From Choristoneura fumiferana (Eukaryota > Arthropoda > Insecta > Lepidoptera > Tortricidae), in contig NC_133494.1 of assembly GCF_025370935.1 (NCBI RefSeq), positions 11,142,204-11,206,203 on the forward strand: a stretch of DNA of 64,000 nt, given 5' to 3'. This document shows, piece after piece, positions 47,836-60,441 of this stretch. Both the position numbers and the translations under genes were made by a program. The notes below the pieces were generated by a model. The model did not search any database. It saw only the letters and a program-made list of their open reading frames with translations, and was not told the DNA's origin. Numbering within the stretch: position 1 is the first letter of the stretch; every line of letters starts with the position of its first letter.

Positions 47836-50800
47836 TACATATCGAAATTTCAACGGAAGAATCAAGAATTCTTTTGAATATTTAATGACAACGCAACTTT
47901 CTAGTTTTTCCGTCTGCGTTTTATTTTGAACTAGTGCCCCATCCCGGCTCCGCACAGGTACAATATTCAAAATAACCCTCCTTTGGACAGTCGGGTAAAA
48001 AGGTCTCCGTGTCGACAACCCGTAGTTTGTTTTAAATAAAGTGAACTGAGTACCGAACGTTTTTATTTTCACCGATTTTTGGTTCAGTCTGGACTGCCTG
48101 TTCAAATCTTATTATCCAAACGATTCAAATATAGAGATCAAATGACAGTCCCAAAAACATGTACCTAACCTACTTAAACAGTTAACGCAATTTTACTAAA
48201 TATAAAAGCTTTTTAACGATTACATTTCAAGAAACAAAACTGTTAAGACTATATTGTGTCTGCGTCGATCTCTCAATCAAAAACATAACAGGCGTATCAT
48301 TTCTTTGTGTAGAGCCCTCTACGGCCATTCACGCCTACGCGCTACGCCGTAGACCGCGTAGACACAGATCGATTTGCGGTTAGAAGTGACAAAGTTTTTC
48401 AAGATGGCGCGACTGGGGGGTCTCAGAAGGGGGGATGCTCATATTTTTTACTGTCGGGGTGAGCATTGAAGCCGATCGCAACACTGCTCTCCACTCTCTC
48501 GGCCTCTTAAAAGCTGCCTCGCGATGTGTGTCTGTGTTCGTTTCAGATGTGTACTTAATGGCGATCTATGTGTGCAACCACGTTGCGACGGCTTCTGTCT
48601 GTATATAGCGTGTACTTAAAGCTTATAGATACAAGCTCAATTAAAATGTACATTACCTATATTACTTTTGACATTTTAATCGGTCACTTCACTACATTAC
48701 CGAGTTTACGAGTATACTAATTCGAGATCGTTGTTAACAAACTCCAATTATGCATTGCCATTAATTGTTGTTTTTTAATCCAATCGCGACATTAAAATCA
48801 GGTCCAATGGATAGGTATCAATAGACGGCGGTAATTACTCAACAACAAAAATCTTACAATTGCAATTTTCATTTCATTATCAAAATAATTTCAATGTTCG
48901 CATAAAATTGCAAGTGTCTTCAAATCTGTAAGTCAAATTTCACCCACTTCCAGTGATCTCATTGGCTTGAAATTCGATACAGCTAAGTGGACAGGATAAC
49001 AAATAATAATAATGCAAATGCAGTGACTAAAAACTTCAATTAAAAATGTTTTCTTTAAAAAAAATCCTATCGTGACAGTGAAATTTAATACTTGATTTAG
49101 TTCACTCATGCTGCTAAGATACTTTTAACCTTTTTGTTTTTTCTGGAAATATTCTACCGCACCCGTAATGAATTAGGGCCAATCATCAGTTATGTATGAG
49201 TTAATAACATTGGCCTGTCAACAGGGTAGATAAACGCTCGTCAGCGGATAATGCGGCGGTCGGGCGAGCACATAGCTGCCGGCTGTTTGCTGCGCAGAGG
49301 GCGGCTACTGGCTTTTGTGATTCAATCAGCTAACGTTAACATGAGTTAAGGGGTCCCAGTATTAGACATGATGATGCCCAATAGAGCCAATAGATCTGTC
49401 ACCTCTTTTGCTGATGACATAAAATTAAAGATCTCAGAGAAGAGACTGAAGAGAAATAGAAGAGACAATACCAGCACTGGTATGTAGGTACACCTCAATA
49501 TGAGTTTATACGTAAGATTATGTCTGTTAGTAAATGAAGGTAACTGTATGATTAGGAGCTCTGGGAAAATGTTTGAAATGAAATGAACTATCAAGAATTT
49601 AAATTGTGACTACATTTGTAGTGAACACACAGACAGAGAATTACATTACAGTACAGAGAATTTTCTCTGGCGCAAAAAAAGAAAAGTTATTTTATACAAA
49701 AAAAGAATTACGGCCAAAATCCGTCTAGAATCCGTATGCATCACACTGTTTTATCAAGGGAATAATAAGGAACAAATAACAAAAAACTGCACTACAAACT
49801 CACAATCCACATTAAAATTCCTCATTCAACCCACGGCTTAAAAGTAAATTCACATTTTAAGCTTCTAAAATGCTTTCATCTACAATGCAGCTCTGGAGAG
49901 CTCGAAAAATTCAGTTTCGACTTGCTACAGCTTGTCTGTACAATGTACATAAGAGCGGGTAGCGCACAAATTAATTTCGTATAGCCCGAAGGCTGGACCC
50001 AGACACGTGCAATATGCTCATAGATAATATAACTAGATCATAAATAGCCGCTGGCCACGAGATCGCTTGGGAAAACGAGTTAATTAATTAAAAATGTGAG
50101 TTTTCTGGTTATATTATCCGGTATGCGGTTTCCGTGTAAGGTACGGAGTAGTGTGATATCAACTGAATTTTCACTCATCTAAATCTAACTAAATGTATGT
50201 ATGTGTACGTGTACGTATAGTGAAGTAAAGAGGTCTTGTTTGTTTGTGCGCGTGTTTAAGCTTTTTTATATGTATTATATTTGTTTGTTACAAAAAGTTT
50301 TTGTGATAACATTTAAGTTTATTAAGTCATTAAGTAATTTGTATACCTAAATATTTGCACCATTAATAAGAAATACGCAAATAAAAAAAAGGCACCATTA
50401 TTATTAAGTACACTATTATATATAAGACTTATCCAGACATCCAAATTATTTATTAATGTAGATCTCATAAGAAATTTAAGATACACACGTACGTAATTTG
50501 TTCAGATTTTTTAGGGAACGTATGAATACAGGGTTCCCTATAACATTATACCTATTTAAGACGTTTGGCAGCTGTAAGCGCTTTAAATGCTTAGCTTGAT
50601 AGTAGGTAATTGAAAAACGTAGTAACATAACTATTATTTGAAATTGTTCATTTACATCGTAAATTTAAGAAACTTGGTTCGGTAGTAGATGGCTAGCGAG
50701 ACGCAGTGTGGTACTTACATCTATCGAACGTATAACATGGTGACAATACATAAGTAATATTATGTAATTGTCTCGTAACGAACGTAATAACCGATTACCT

Positions 50801-51063
50801 ATAACAGGGTTTTTAAGCAAATTTCTTGTCAAATTCGAATAATACAGGCAACATAGCAGAACATGAGGGATATCAGATCTTTGCCCTATCGCGCTCCCGG
50901 CGACAAAGGGGGTTTAAAACAAAAAGTACAAAAGCACGAAACAATGGTCGGATACGCACAGTTTAACGTGAGAGTTTTGCACCCATTATACTCGAATATG
51001 GGAAGAACGGACGTAAGGATCAAATCATGTTCATAATTGAATCGTTATTGTTTTTTTTTACAA

Positions 51064-51312
51064 TTCATATTAGGCACGGTTTGACCAACGGCCTCTCAAC
51101 CTGAGGGTCGTGGGTTCTAGCCCAGGCTCTCGTACCTCTGATTTTTTCGAATTTTATGGGCGTAATCACATTTTGTAATTTGATCATGAGTTTTTCGGCG
51201 ACGGAAAACATCGTGAGGAATCCTGAAGCAATTCAATGATGTATGTGAAATTCCCAATTCACACTGGGCTCGGGTGAAACCAACAGACCCATCTTTCTTA
51301 TTCTGAGATGAT
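51064..51312 (+). mobile_element. tRNA-derived SINE (family 1)
   Basis: It has aggcacggtttgaccaacgg, the B box gtgggttctagccca, tcgtacctctgatttttt, aaaacatcgtgaggaatcct, aattcccaattcacactggg and ttattctgagatgatgat. It is the plus-strand version of the copies at 7.6 and 23.0 kb. Confidence 0.7.
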
Positions 51313-51922
51313 GATTAGGTGGCTACTAACTAATTGTGCATTTCAAGTGGATAAATTTTGTTTTATTTACGTAACCATGAACGGTCAAGGTCATAAATAT
51401 GTGTAGTTTACAGAGAAAAAACACCCAAAAATTAAAGCTAGGCTAGGCTTGGCTAGCCTTTTAGGGATAAGTTCGCCTTTGTACTCTTTTTGTTTTGTTG
51501 GTTTTTTTTTGTTTTTTTTGTGTATTTATGTTCAGTAAGGTGTTTACATATTTGTATACGCGATATCTCTCAAATCTATTTTTTACACAGTCCACTCCTG
51601 CCTCATTCTTGCACCGAGCATTAAATATTACAAAATGAACTTGAGCACGCTATCGCTCTGAGCCGGAGGCTGCATCACATGCATATCGCGGATATCTAAA
51701 TACGCGGATCCTATTAAATCTGAAATAGCTATCCAATCAGTGCGCGCACGCTTCGCTGCATTTATGCGTCGTTACGCCGTAATGTTCTCTTGCATTCATG
51801 CTCGCCTGGTACATAAAGTTACCAATAGACCTTCAGCCATTTCTTATTTTGAGTTTATGTGCTGATTGCCTTACCGTCTTTGAAATGCGAGCTGTATTAT
51901 GACGTCTTAACATTCCGAGTAA

Positions 51923-52618
51923 AGGTCTCTACCCACTACACCGTATCATACCATGATCGTAACAGGAGCGTGTCAGGAACGGAATGTCAAGCGCATACAT
52001 GACACGCGACGGCGATGGTTGGTTAGGAAACTTGCTAGTGGGCCTAGTGGGCATAGTCTCATACTTTTCAATACAAACAATTGTACAACAAAAGCCTAAG
52101 ACGAGCCATTTAACCCACCCGAGCCGGCATGGCGAGGGTGGATAGACACGTCGAGGGGAAAATGGGTTTAATGCTCGAGTTTTACACTCTGCTTTTCACT
52201 TAGATTGCGAGGAAATGAAATAGCAACAGTGCAAACAATAATTCACTTTCTATGTTACCTTTTATTTTTTATGCATTATTATAATGATTCATTTTTTTTT
52301 AATTTTACTGATTTATTTTGATTGATTTGATTGATTTTTAGTTTCATATAAATTAAAAATTATTTTAAAAATATGTAGAAACTTTTTGTTTGTGGCTGTT
52401 GACACCTGATTACCTTGGTCTTAAGTAGGTCTTAGACGAAGACTTTATTTTATGCACTAGAGCATAAAAAGTCATTTTATGTCGCCTAGATACAGCATTA
52501 ACATGAACTTTACTAGCATGAGAAGTGAAAAATATATTCTTTAAAAGAAGATATTTTTGCCTGACCCGTTGCTACTAAGTACGGTCATGGTATGATACGG
52601 TGTAATGGGTAGAGACCC
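51923..52618. mobile_element. 696-bp long-TIR DNA element, copy A
   Basis: The left TIR, aggtctctacccactacacc, gtatcataccatgatcgta, is inverted at the right end (tacggtcatggtatgatacg, gtgtaatgggtagagaccc). TAA stands directly outside on both sides (51920-51922 and 52619-52621), as in PIF/Harbinger elements. Inside I see no transposase motif. It shares TIRs and a tagtctcatacttttcaata block with copy B at 57.9 kb. Confidence 0.75.
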
Positions 52619-52731
52619 TAAAGGGGCTCAGGCGTCAGTGATTGTGAAATATGCCAGCTTGTTCGTACACAGAGACACTGATACAACGTCATTGCTGCGG
52701 TGTCACTGTCACTTTACAAGGTGTTTTAAAA

Positions 52732-52925
52732 TAATCCTGGGTCGCGCTGTCATCGTTCATCCACCATTACCTCTCATATTTCGGTTTCTAGATTTTTTGC
52801 AGTCCAACGGCAAAACCATATTTAAAAAAACATCAACAAATTAATCCTGGATTCACGCTGTCATCGTTCATCCACCATTACCATATTTCATTTTCTAGGA
52901 TTTTTATCCGGATTAAGGAAACCAC
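52732..52925 (+). repeat. tandem repeat, period 110
   Basis: Both units start taatcctgg and share cgctgtcatcgttcatccac, cattacc, atattt and ttctag. Unit 1 starts at 52732 and unit 2 at 52842. The second half is more diverged. The repeat follows copy A closely. Confidence 0.75.
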
Positions 52926-54724
52926 TGCCTGCCGGTGCTGCCATATTTTATAGGTACAGAACCATGATGGTATGTGCAAGCGCTGGAGCTACGTTGCTCG
53001 GAGTTTCAACTTCAAAGTAATTCAAAAGCTGTTCTAATTATGTGATTTGTTGCATAATGATCAGTATTACTTTCGAACTAAATCTTTGCTGAAGTTTCAC
53101 GAGGTCACAAGTCCCGGAACACGCTTCATACTGACATCCTATTTAACGATTATCAAATTTAAAGCAAGATCCCGCATACTGGTTACCTACGTGATACAAA
53201 TTTATAGGTGTATAACGCAAGACTCTTTGGTAATTTTTCCGCCTCGCCCCGCTCTAGGGTTGTCAAAACGTAGCTCCCCCACGAATTGATAAAATAGCTC
53301 CGCTGCACAAATACCCGGCCAAACGGCAGAAAACCCCACAAAAGGCGAAAGTCCTTGACAACTCTCAGCCTAAACGCTTTAACTATGTCCCAACCCCATA
53401 CTTCAGGATTGCTCACTCCACTTGTCTCCAAAAGCCCGTGAATATTTCGTAGGATTCTAAGCCTAATAACGGGGGAGGAAGAGTTAGCTTGCAGTGGGTT
53501 GTTCGAGATAATGATGGCACTTCAGCCGATGGTTTTGATATTGCTTCTAATTGGTGGTGGTCCTCGTGTAAAACTGTTGCACGCGCCACCCCTATATTCA
53601 TATATAAGCTGGTACATAGGAGTGTAACCTATTGTGTGTCTATTGAATACGGAATTAATAAAATATTATATGCGTGAAGTATTCTATTTTACTCGTTTTA
53701 AACATCTTCGAATATACCCTAACCTATAATAACCTTAAAATTTGTCATAAACTATAGTTTGTCCCTGTCTGAGAAAGACAAATGTTTAAGTGGTAAATAA
53801 AGACAAAATAATGTTAATCAAACAGAAATTTAACACGTGTTCATGAATAAGGAATAAAGTAGGCATGACAGTTAAAAAGATAAAAACGGATAATAAAACT
53901 AAAAAAAAATGTTTCAGGAATCTTGAATATTGTAAACCTTGCAATCAGTACAACTCTCCTTTTCCAAACATAAATAACAAACAATAGGCACTTTAAATAA
54001 ACTTACTTATTAGTACAGAAATTTCTACGACTTAGGTAATAAAGAATACGAGTGAGACAACCTCTGGTTTTAATTAGAGACCGCGACTAATGCCGTCTCC
54101 GCCGGACGTTATGGCATTTTCAAAGTATGAGTTAAGTCATCCGAGAAGCTATAGCTTACAGAGCTAATATAGAAGGTATGATGAGATGAATCATTCAAGC
54201 TCCGCAATGTATTGCCATGTGGGTCATTTTACTGGTAGTGTGAAAACTCGGCATCAGCAAACTAAGTGAAACCACCGAGGAGGCGCTTATTACTGGACTC
54301 GTGGTGGACTTGATAGGACAGCGACACAAGAACTACTGAAAACACCCATTTTCTTGTTATTTTTACTGGTACCTAAGGAATAAGATTAACGACATTAAAT
54401 TATTTGCTATATCGAATGTTAATGAAAAATTATAAGCATTTTAAGCAGAACTAAAAAAAAGAATTTTCACCTCAGCAGCTCAAACTGGCAGGTTTTGCTA
54501 TTAAAAATCGGTGAGCAAAATCGCATTTTGCTTGCTACGCTCGTGATTTAATTACAGAATCCGCGACACTCGCAGCAAAAAAGAACTTAGCTCTCTTGTC
54601 GCAAAAATAACTATTTCAGAACCTAACCATATAAATTTCATTTTGAATACAAGCTTTTTTTGCTCACTGTATTTTTTGTTGACTGTACTAAACGTTTTCT
54701 ACCTATATTTCTATTTTCTATAGG

Positions 54725-54845
54725 TATTCCAAATTTCAAGTCAATCTGACTACTGGAAGTTGGTCAAATTTAGCTTGCGAGATTTGATTACAGACAGACA
54801 GACAGACAGACAACGGGACAGATGAAACTAAATAAAAGCTTGTAA
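54725..54845 (+). repeat. dispersed repeat with (ACAG)n
   Basis: ccaaatttcaagtcaatctg, actactggaagttggtcaaa and ttacagacagacagacagac precede aacgggacagatgaaactaa. The last block also occurs at 10872-10900 (cgggacaggtgaaactaaat) and the first, inverted in part, near 13740 and 48950. Confidence 0.5.
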
Positions 54846-55404
54846 AAAAGACAGTAACTAATCAAATCAGACAGTAACCTACTAAAACCCCCAATGTGTT
54901 ATCAAAAGTATTTCTCTCAGCAATGTTTAATTTTGTTTTCGCATTCCTAACAAAATATTGTCTTTATTTTCAGATCTATCTCAGAAACCCAGCAAGAGGC
55001 CACCCGATTAACATATCAGCACAAGCGATATCGCGACAAAATGTTTTCTAGTTACGTGATATTACGATAAAGGTACCTGCTTAGAGTAAGAGCGATAAAG
55101 AATACAGATAGTCTGAATGCGACTGACAAGCTGACCGACCATCACCACGCTACTTGTACTACTTGTACTATTACTTATTCTGTGACAACACTCAGAGGCA
55201 AGCTTTGTAGGTATGTTAATCTACGTGGCTGTTTTTCAAAGTTTATATCGTTTTTTTTAAAGCTATGGTGGACTGCTGAATCACGTGGAAACGTCTTAAC
55301 ACAGTCTATCCTCTTGACGCCCGAGTAAAATTTTTGATTTATGAGTTTGATCTTCAAATTACAGTAAGTCCTTTATAAAGGACACTGGGCATCAGGAGGC
55401 TATT

Positions 55405-55525
55405 GCTACTATATATCTATGATATGTAGATATCTATAGTATCTATATCGATGTATAGCATCTATGTCTACAGTATCTATACCTATAGTACCTATATCGA
55501 TAGAATTTTACGTTATCAATATCTA
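55405..55525 (+). repeat. degenerate (TATCTA)n stretch
   Basis: The pattern is atatctatgatatgtagata, tctatagtatctatatcgat, acagtatctatacctatagt, acctatatcgata. Units of about 6 or 12 nt with substitutions. It is an old microsatellite. Confidence 0.7.
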
Positions 55526-57137
55526 CATCAATATAAATAGGCAAACTGTAATTTAACTGTTTGTTAGTATATAAGGAGTAATCGGTACTGAATCGATTTT
55601 AAAAATCTTTCGTAAATTTAAATTTTCACTATCCCAATTTGTCATAAGCTGTAATTTGTGGAAAAGTGAAAAGTTCCCACGGGACACAGACGAAATTGCG
55701 GGAAACAACAAGAGCCAAACAGGCAATAGATTATTCGCGAAGCGAAAAACAATCACATTCGAATGTGAAACAGATATCTTTTACGTCACTTCCGATTTTA
55801 AATCGCAAAATTGCTATCAATTTACGTTAACAAGAGGAGGATAAAGGGTTATTCATGGAACTAATCAAGTGTCTCAAGTATACCATGATAAAAAAATCTA
55901 ACGATGTATATCTAAGAGCTCTATCACGCGACAAAATATCACCTATAATGATATACATCCGCCTGAAGAACGATTTCTCTCGTGGTAGAGTTTTAAATCC
56001 ATTCCATGCCAAATAGGTCCTACATGGTCGGCAGCCTTTTTTTTACACATACAAAATCCCTGACATATGATAGAGAATACACAACATTGGTGTGTAGAGA
56101 ACGTAAAGACGTTATGTATGATTATAAATCGCGAAGCCGCACGTTTGCAGATCGCCTTAGCAGGAGAGGAGCCAGTTTATCGGCGAGCGTGCCTCGTACC
56201 GCATTCCGACCGCGACCCACCCAACGCTGGTTTACGACCCGCATTAATGACAAACGGTAACGACCGGGAAGAGAATCGATTCAGAACCGATTTTACTATC
56301 GACTCGCCATAACGGATGGAATGTTTGCTTTGACGATTGGTGCGCTCTGGATGATTTTGAGGAGTCATCGTTGAGGTTTCGAATTTTAAAATTAACGAGG
56401 TAAATGTTTTGACATGGATATTTTACGGCTACAAAGTAAGGTGTCCTAAAATTGATTCGGAATATTTCAATAACTCGTTGAGTTAGTTTCACTAAACCCT
56501 GCTGTAAAGGTTTTCCATGTTTTTTTTAATTGCAATTAACAGATGTTATACAAATCAAACAATCCAAACAACAACTTTTACAGGGGTGTTCAAACTATCT
56601 CAACCATCTGCTGAAATATTCCAGAATATTTTTTATAATTGTTTTGTATTTCTTTGTACCCATCTTGTACCTATGTTGCACAGTAGCATCAAATATGCTC
56701 ATCTGAGGAAGTGAAAGCTGAATCGTTTTTTTTTGTTTTTTGACAGACTCGATAGCCAAATAGTATAAAATTCAAAATGAATCGAGTCTTGGGTTTTAAC
56801 TTAAGATTACAGTACAAATACAAGGGTGCAAGAAAAAGCCTCCATCCTCAACCGAAAGAGTCTTAAAATTCGCAAATATCTTTTTACTTTACAGGGTATC
56901 ACGACGTGGATTTACGTTACCTATCAAGTGATAAAATATCGAGAATGATTACTGGAAGCACCAAGCGTAGATATCGGAGACCAGATAACATCAACCGATT
57001 ACGCTCGTAGCCGTGGTAAAGTCGACCTCAAAGAAAAATTGTACTTACTGCGTAAATGAAAATATTGCGTTTCTGTTATACTAAACGAAATAATGGTGAA
57101 ATTGGGTAGATTCCTGAGTAAAAATATTGTATTTAAT

Positions 57138-57360
57138 CCGTCAATTAGATTACCAGTAATCAATTGGACACATTGTTTCTTCTTTTGTCAATAAAACAAA
57201 AAATTACAAAGATGAAGCGCGTCCCGTGACGTCACTTCTTAGTAAAAAGTGTACGTAGGTGTGACGTCACTGGAACTTTAACCGACTACATTTCCATTTT
57301 TTGTTTAATTGGCAAAAGAAAAAATACGTGTCCGATGTTTTTTGAAAATTTACTTGACGG
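57138..57360. mobile_element. MITE with long degenerate TIRs, copy 2
   Basis: ccgtcaattagattaccagt through cttttgtcaataaaacaaaa on the left is inverted on the right (ttttttgtttaattggcaaa to tacttgacgg). The middle has two gtgacgtcact CRE-like blocks (57226 and 57261). Related to 24934-25166. Confidence 0.6.
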
Positions 57361-57452
57361 AATAATTATATATACACATATATTTAGGTAACTAGCCTAT
57401 TGTTTCTCTCCTGTAAAATCAGGATGTTTTATAATAATTATCTGATTAGTTG

Positions 57453-57722
57453 ATTTTTTTTATTCGACTGGATGGCAAACGAGCAAGTGGGTATCCTAAT
57501 GGTAAGAGATCACCACCGCCCATAAACACCTGCAACACCAGGGGTATTGCAGATGCGTTGCCAACCTAGAGGCCTCAGAGGGGATACCTCAAGTTCCAGT
57601 AATTTCACCGGCTGTCTTACTCTCCACGCCGAAACACAACAGTGCAAGCACTGCTGCTTCACGGCAGGATTAGCGAGCAAGATGGTGGTAGCAATCCGGG
57701 CGGACCTTCTACACCACCTGCA
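57453..57722 (+). repeat. high-copy lepidopteran repeat, 'ctggatggcaaacgagcaag' type
   Basis: It reads attcgactggatggcaaacg, agcaagtgggtatcctaatg, gtaagagatcaccaccgccc, cacctgcaacaccaggggta, ttcaccggctgtcttactct, ccacgccgaaacacaacagt and tggtggtagcaatccgggcg. This is a well-preserved, very common moth repeat. The open frames in it (57510-57812 minus and 57547-57738 plus) are part of the repeat. Confidence 0.75.
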
Positions 57723-57877
57723 AAACCTGATGACCTGACGACCGTATTGGCTCGGTTGTTTGGTTATGCAAGTGTAAGAAACCCTGTGATCTAGCGAGTC
57801 AGACCACACCACGTCAGACAGAGTAGACCTCGTTGAATACGCATGACAAATTATTATTTGTCAAGTTTGCATCCTAA

Positions 57878-58870
57878 AGGTCTCTACCCACTACACCGTA
57901 TCATACCATGACCGTAATAGGAACGTATCAGGCACGGATGTTACGTGACTCGGACTACAACAATGGCGGGTCATACCCATAAAAAGCGTTTGGGCACCGT
58001 TTCTAACGCTCCGTGCATGGCACAGTTGGTTAAGAATCGTGCCAGTGGACTGGGTATTGGCTCTGTGCATGACATCAGCGCCACCTAACGTCCGCAACTT
58101 TTTTGGCTCTGATGCTCTGACGATTTGAAATTTCATTGCGACATTGTGACAAAAATCAAACCTATAACGTATTAATTTATAATACAACATTACTGTGATA
58201 CCTTGATTTGGGTGGACAATAGGTTGTGAATTCATTTTTGGTCATTCAAATTAAATGAGATAAGTAAAATTTATTCAAAAAGCGTGTTTTATTTTCGTTA
58301 TGTCAGGGTTAGTTTACTTCATGTTTAGTTGTACTTTTACTGTAAAACGGAAAGATAAAGCTATCTTGTTGGTTTCTCTGAATAATAGTAAAATTATATA
58401 ATTGTTCTTATATCGCTAGTAATAAATTAAATATCGTTTTCAGATCAAAATGAGTATCATTTTGAAGACCGGTTTTGTGAGTATCACTCAATATAAAATT
58501 TCAACCACAAACCGTTTCATAAGGAAAATTGTTGCTGGACATGTCCGAGATGTAGAGGAGTTAAGAACAAAACAGGGACAGTGTTCAATAATTCAAGCTC
58601 GCATCGCACAAACATCTGTTACAAAAATTAGGTAGTTAAAGTCTATACAAATTGCTTTGTTAATGACAGATTCATATGAGTGTGACAGATGACAGAGCCT
58701 AGATTATTTCTTCTTTTGGCCACTATGAGCGCTGCGATAGATTTCATTACCCCCACCTAGTACTTCGCACCCTCCCAATAGTCTCATACTTTTCAATATA
58801 AAGAATATATTTGAGCATGACACGGTCCTATTACGGTCAAGGTATGATACGATGTAGTGAGTAGAGAACT
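57878..58870. mobile_element. 993-bp long-TIR DNA element, copy B
   Basis: The left TIR, aggtctctacccactacacc, gtatcataccatgaccgtaa, tagg, is inverted at the right end (cctattacggtcaaggtatg, atacgatgtagtgagtagag, aact). The flanks are TAA (57875-57877) and TAG (58871-58873), a worn 3-bp duplication. Inside is an open frame at 58450-58635 (61 codons, starting MSIILKTGFVSITQYK) just after a ttttcag acceptor-like site. It matches no transposase I know. The minus frame 57891-58235 runs over the TIR and is not recognised. Confidence 0.7.
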
Positions 58871-59099
58871 TAGTCCAATTACCTAATGAATTTCGGTCGA
58901 TATGTAGTAACTGTTCCTGCAAGTACCTCATTAAGAAGTAAAAGTTAACAACGACCAAAAGCGACAGAGGTCTGTACGGATTCTTAAATGAAAATACTCT
59001 GCAAACATTTTAACTCTAGTTTTGTTCAGGGTCATGGTCACTTGTTTTGAAAAACGAATTAAACATTCAAGACTAGAGAAAAAACATTCCTATTCCTTA

Positions 59100-59172
59100 T
59101 ACAAATATCGCACCCGGGACCTTAAGCTTATCCGTCAGATTCTTTAACCACCAGGCTCTCCGGTAGTTGGCT
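59100..59172 (-). mobile_element. tRNA-derived SINE head (family 2)
   Basis: Inverted, it gives ggagagcctggtggttaaag (A box) and aagcttaaggtcccgggtgc. It matches the head at 8755-8826 but the B box is damaged. Confidence 0.5.
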
Positions 59173-59369
59173 TAAGTTTACGTTTATAATATTATAAGCA
59201 GGTATAACGATACTTTATGTTCATTTTTTCCTGTGAATAATTTTCGTTATTTATCTAGTTTTGTTATCGCTTAAAATCGCAATCTAGTGAGTGGTTAAAA
59301 GGATGGCAACACGAATTGGTTTGCTTCCTTATTATAACCTTGTTGTTATCTATGAATCTTACTATACAA

Positions 59370-59420
59370 TACAATACAATACCTACTCTTTATTGTACAC
59401 CAGAAATAGTAAGCGATACA
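59370..59420. repeat. (ATACA)n retroposon tail
   Basis: ctatacaatacaatacaata precedes cctactctttattgtacacc, the reversed end of a moth retroposon that finishes in (TACAA)n. Confidence 0.4.
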
Positions 59421-59610
59421 GAAAACAGATACACAGAGAAAAATCTTCAAGTGAACAAATAAAACGAAACCGGATATATTCACTTTAATATAGATAATGA
59501 CGTCACCTCAAACGTTATTACGAGTACAATAAGAACCTCGTATCATTAAGGCTAGGCTAGTTATCTTTTGAAATTTTGAATCATAGTGAACAAGTGTTAT
59601 GTAGGAATTC

Positions 59611-59850
59611 TAAGTAATATTATATAAAAGCGAAAGTAACTTTGTTTGTCTATATATCTGTCTACATGCCTGTTGGTCTGTTATCTTTTATCGCTTTTAT
59701 CGCTGCACCGATTTAGATGCAATTTGATATAGAGATAGTTTGAGGCCCGGAGAAGGTCATAGGATGGTTTTATCTTGGAAAATTGCATAGTTTTTGTGAG
59801 ATAACAATAAACTAATTCTTGTCAGACAGAATCGCGGGAAATAGCTAGGA
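59611..59850 (+). repeat. dispersed repeat, copy of the 26500-26722 type
   Basis: aaagtaactttgtttgtcta, gctgcaccgatttagatgca, cccggagaaggtcatagga, tatcttggaaaattgcatag and aatcgcgggaaatagctagg follow the order seen at 26.5 kb, with many changes. Confidence 0.55.
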
Positions 59851-60369
59851 AGTAATTAAATAGCCTTGACTTTGGGCATGAGACAGAAGACTAACAAAGT
59901 ATATATAGTTTTAAGAGTAAAATTTTAAAATAACTTTATACAATACTCTAAATACAATGGTCCTTATAACAAAAGGGTTTAGGGATAAAATACGAGCTTT
60001 CAAGGGTTTAATTCAAAAGTAATTTCGTTTATTGTTTTTAACTTTTGCGATTTTCACTCATAGATATTATTATACCAGGGATTTAACGCAACAAACATTG
60101 ATAAAAATACCTCGACATTTCGACTGGCAATAGCCGTTGTCACGTTCTTGCAGTATCAAATTAAGTATATAAGTGAAGTGATTTCATATTACAGAACCAA
60201 ATATTGTTCCACTATTTTATCACTGTTCATCAAACAATCACGTTAGCCTTGAAGGGGGCGTGTATGCTGATGACACGATACGCAATCATTGTCGGCATTT
60301 AAAATAAGTATAAAAACAAATGACCTGGACATGGCACACTAATAAATATAATAAAATTCAAAAACTTAC

Positions 60370-60441
60370 CTCGAACTTTAGTGTGTAGGTGTCATTTGTC
60401 TCGAAACCGTGTGAAATTTTCGGAGACACTATACAAATCAT
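60370..60441 (-). other. candidate small exon ending in a consensus donor
   Basis: The minus strand has an ATG at 60441 followed by 24 open codons (starting MICIVSPKISHGFETND) and then GAG|GTAAGT, a perfect donor. It ends in phase 0, so it cannot join the 22.7-kb PR exon (which needs phase 1) as coding sequence; it could be 5' untranslated. No clear acceptor or promoter was seen. It may be a chance donor. Confidence 0.2.

Noticed and set aside
54963..55075. Plus-strand exon after the acceptor-like ttattttcag
   Set aside because: The frame after the AG has a stop within about 20 codons and no clear donor follows.
56006..56312. Overlapping open frames in a GC-richer stretch
   Set aside because: Three frames on both strands are open at once, none with a recognisable motif or splice sites. 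Base composition explains them.
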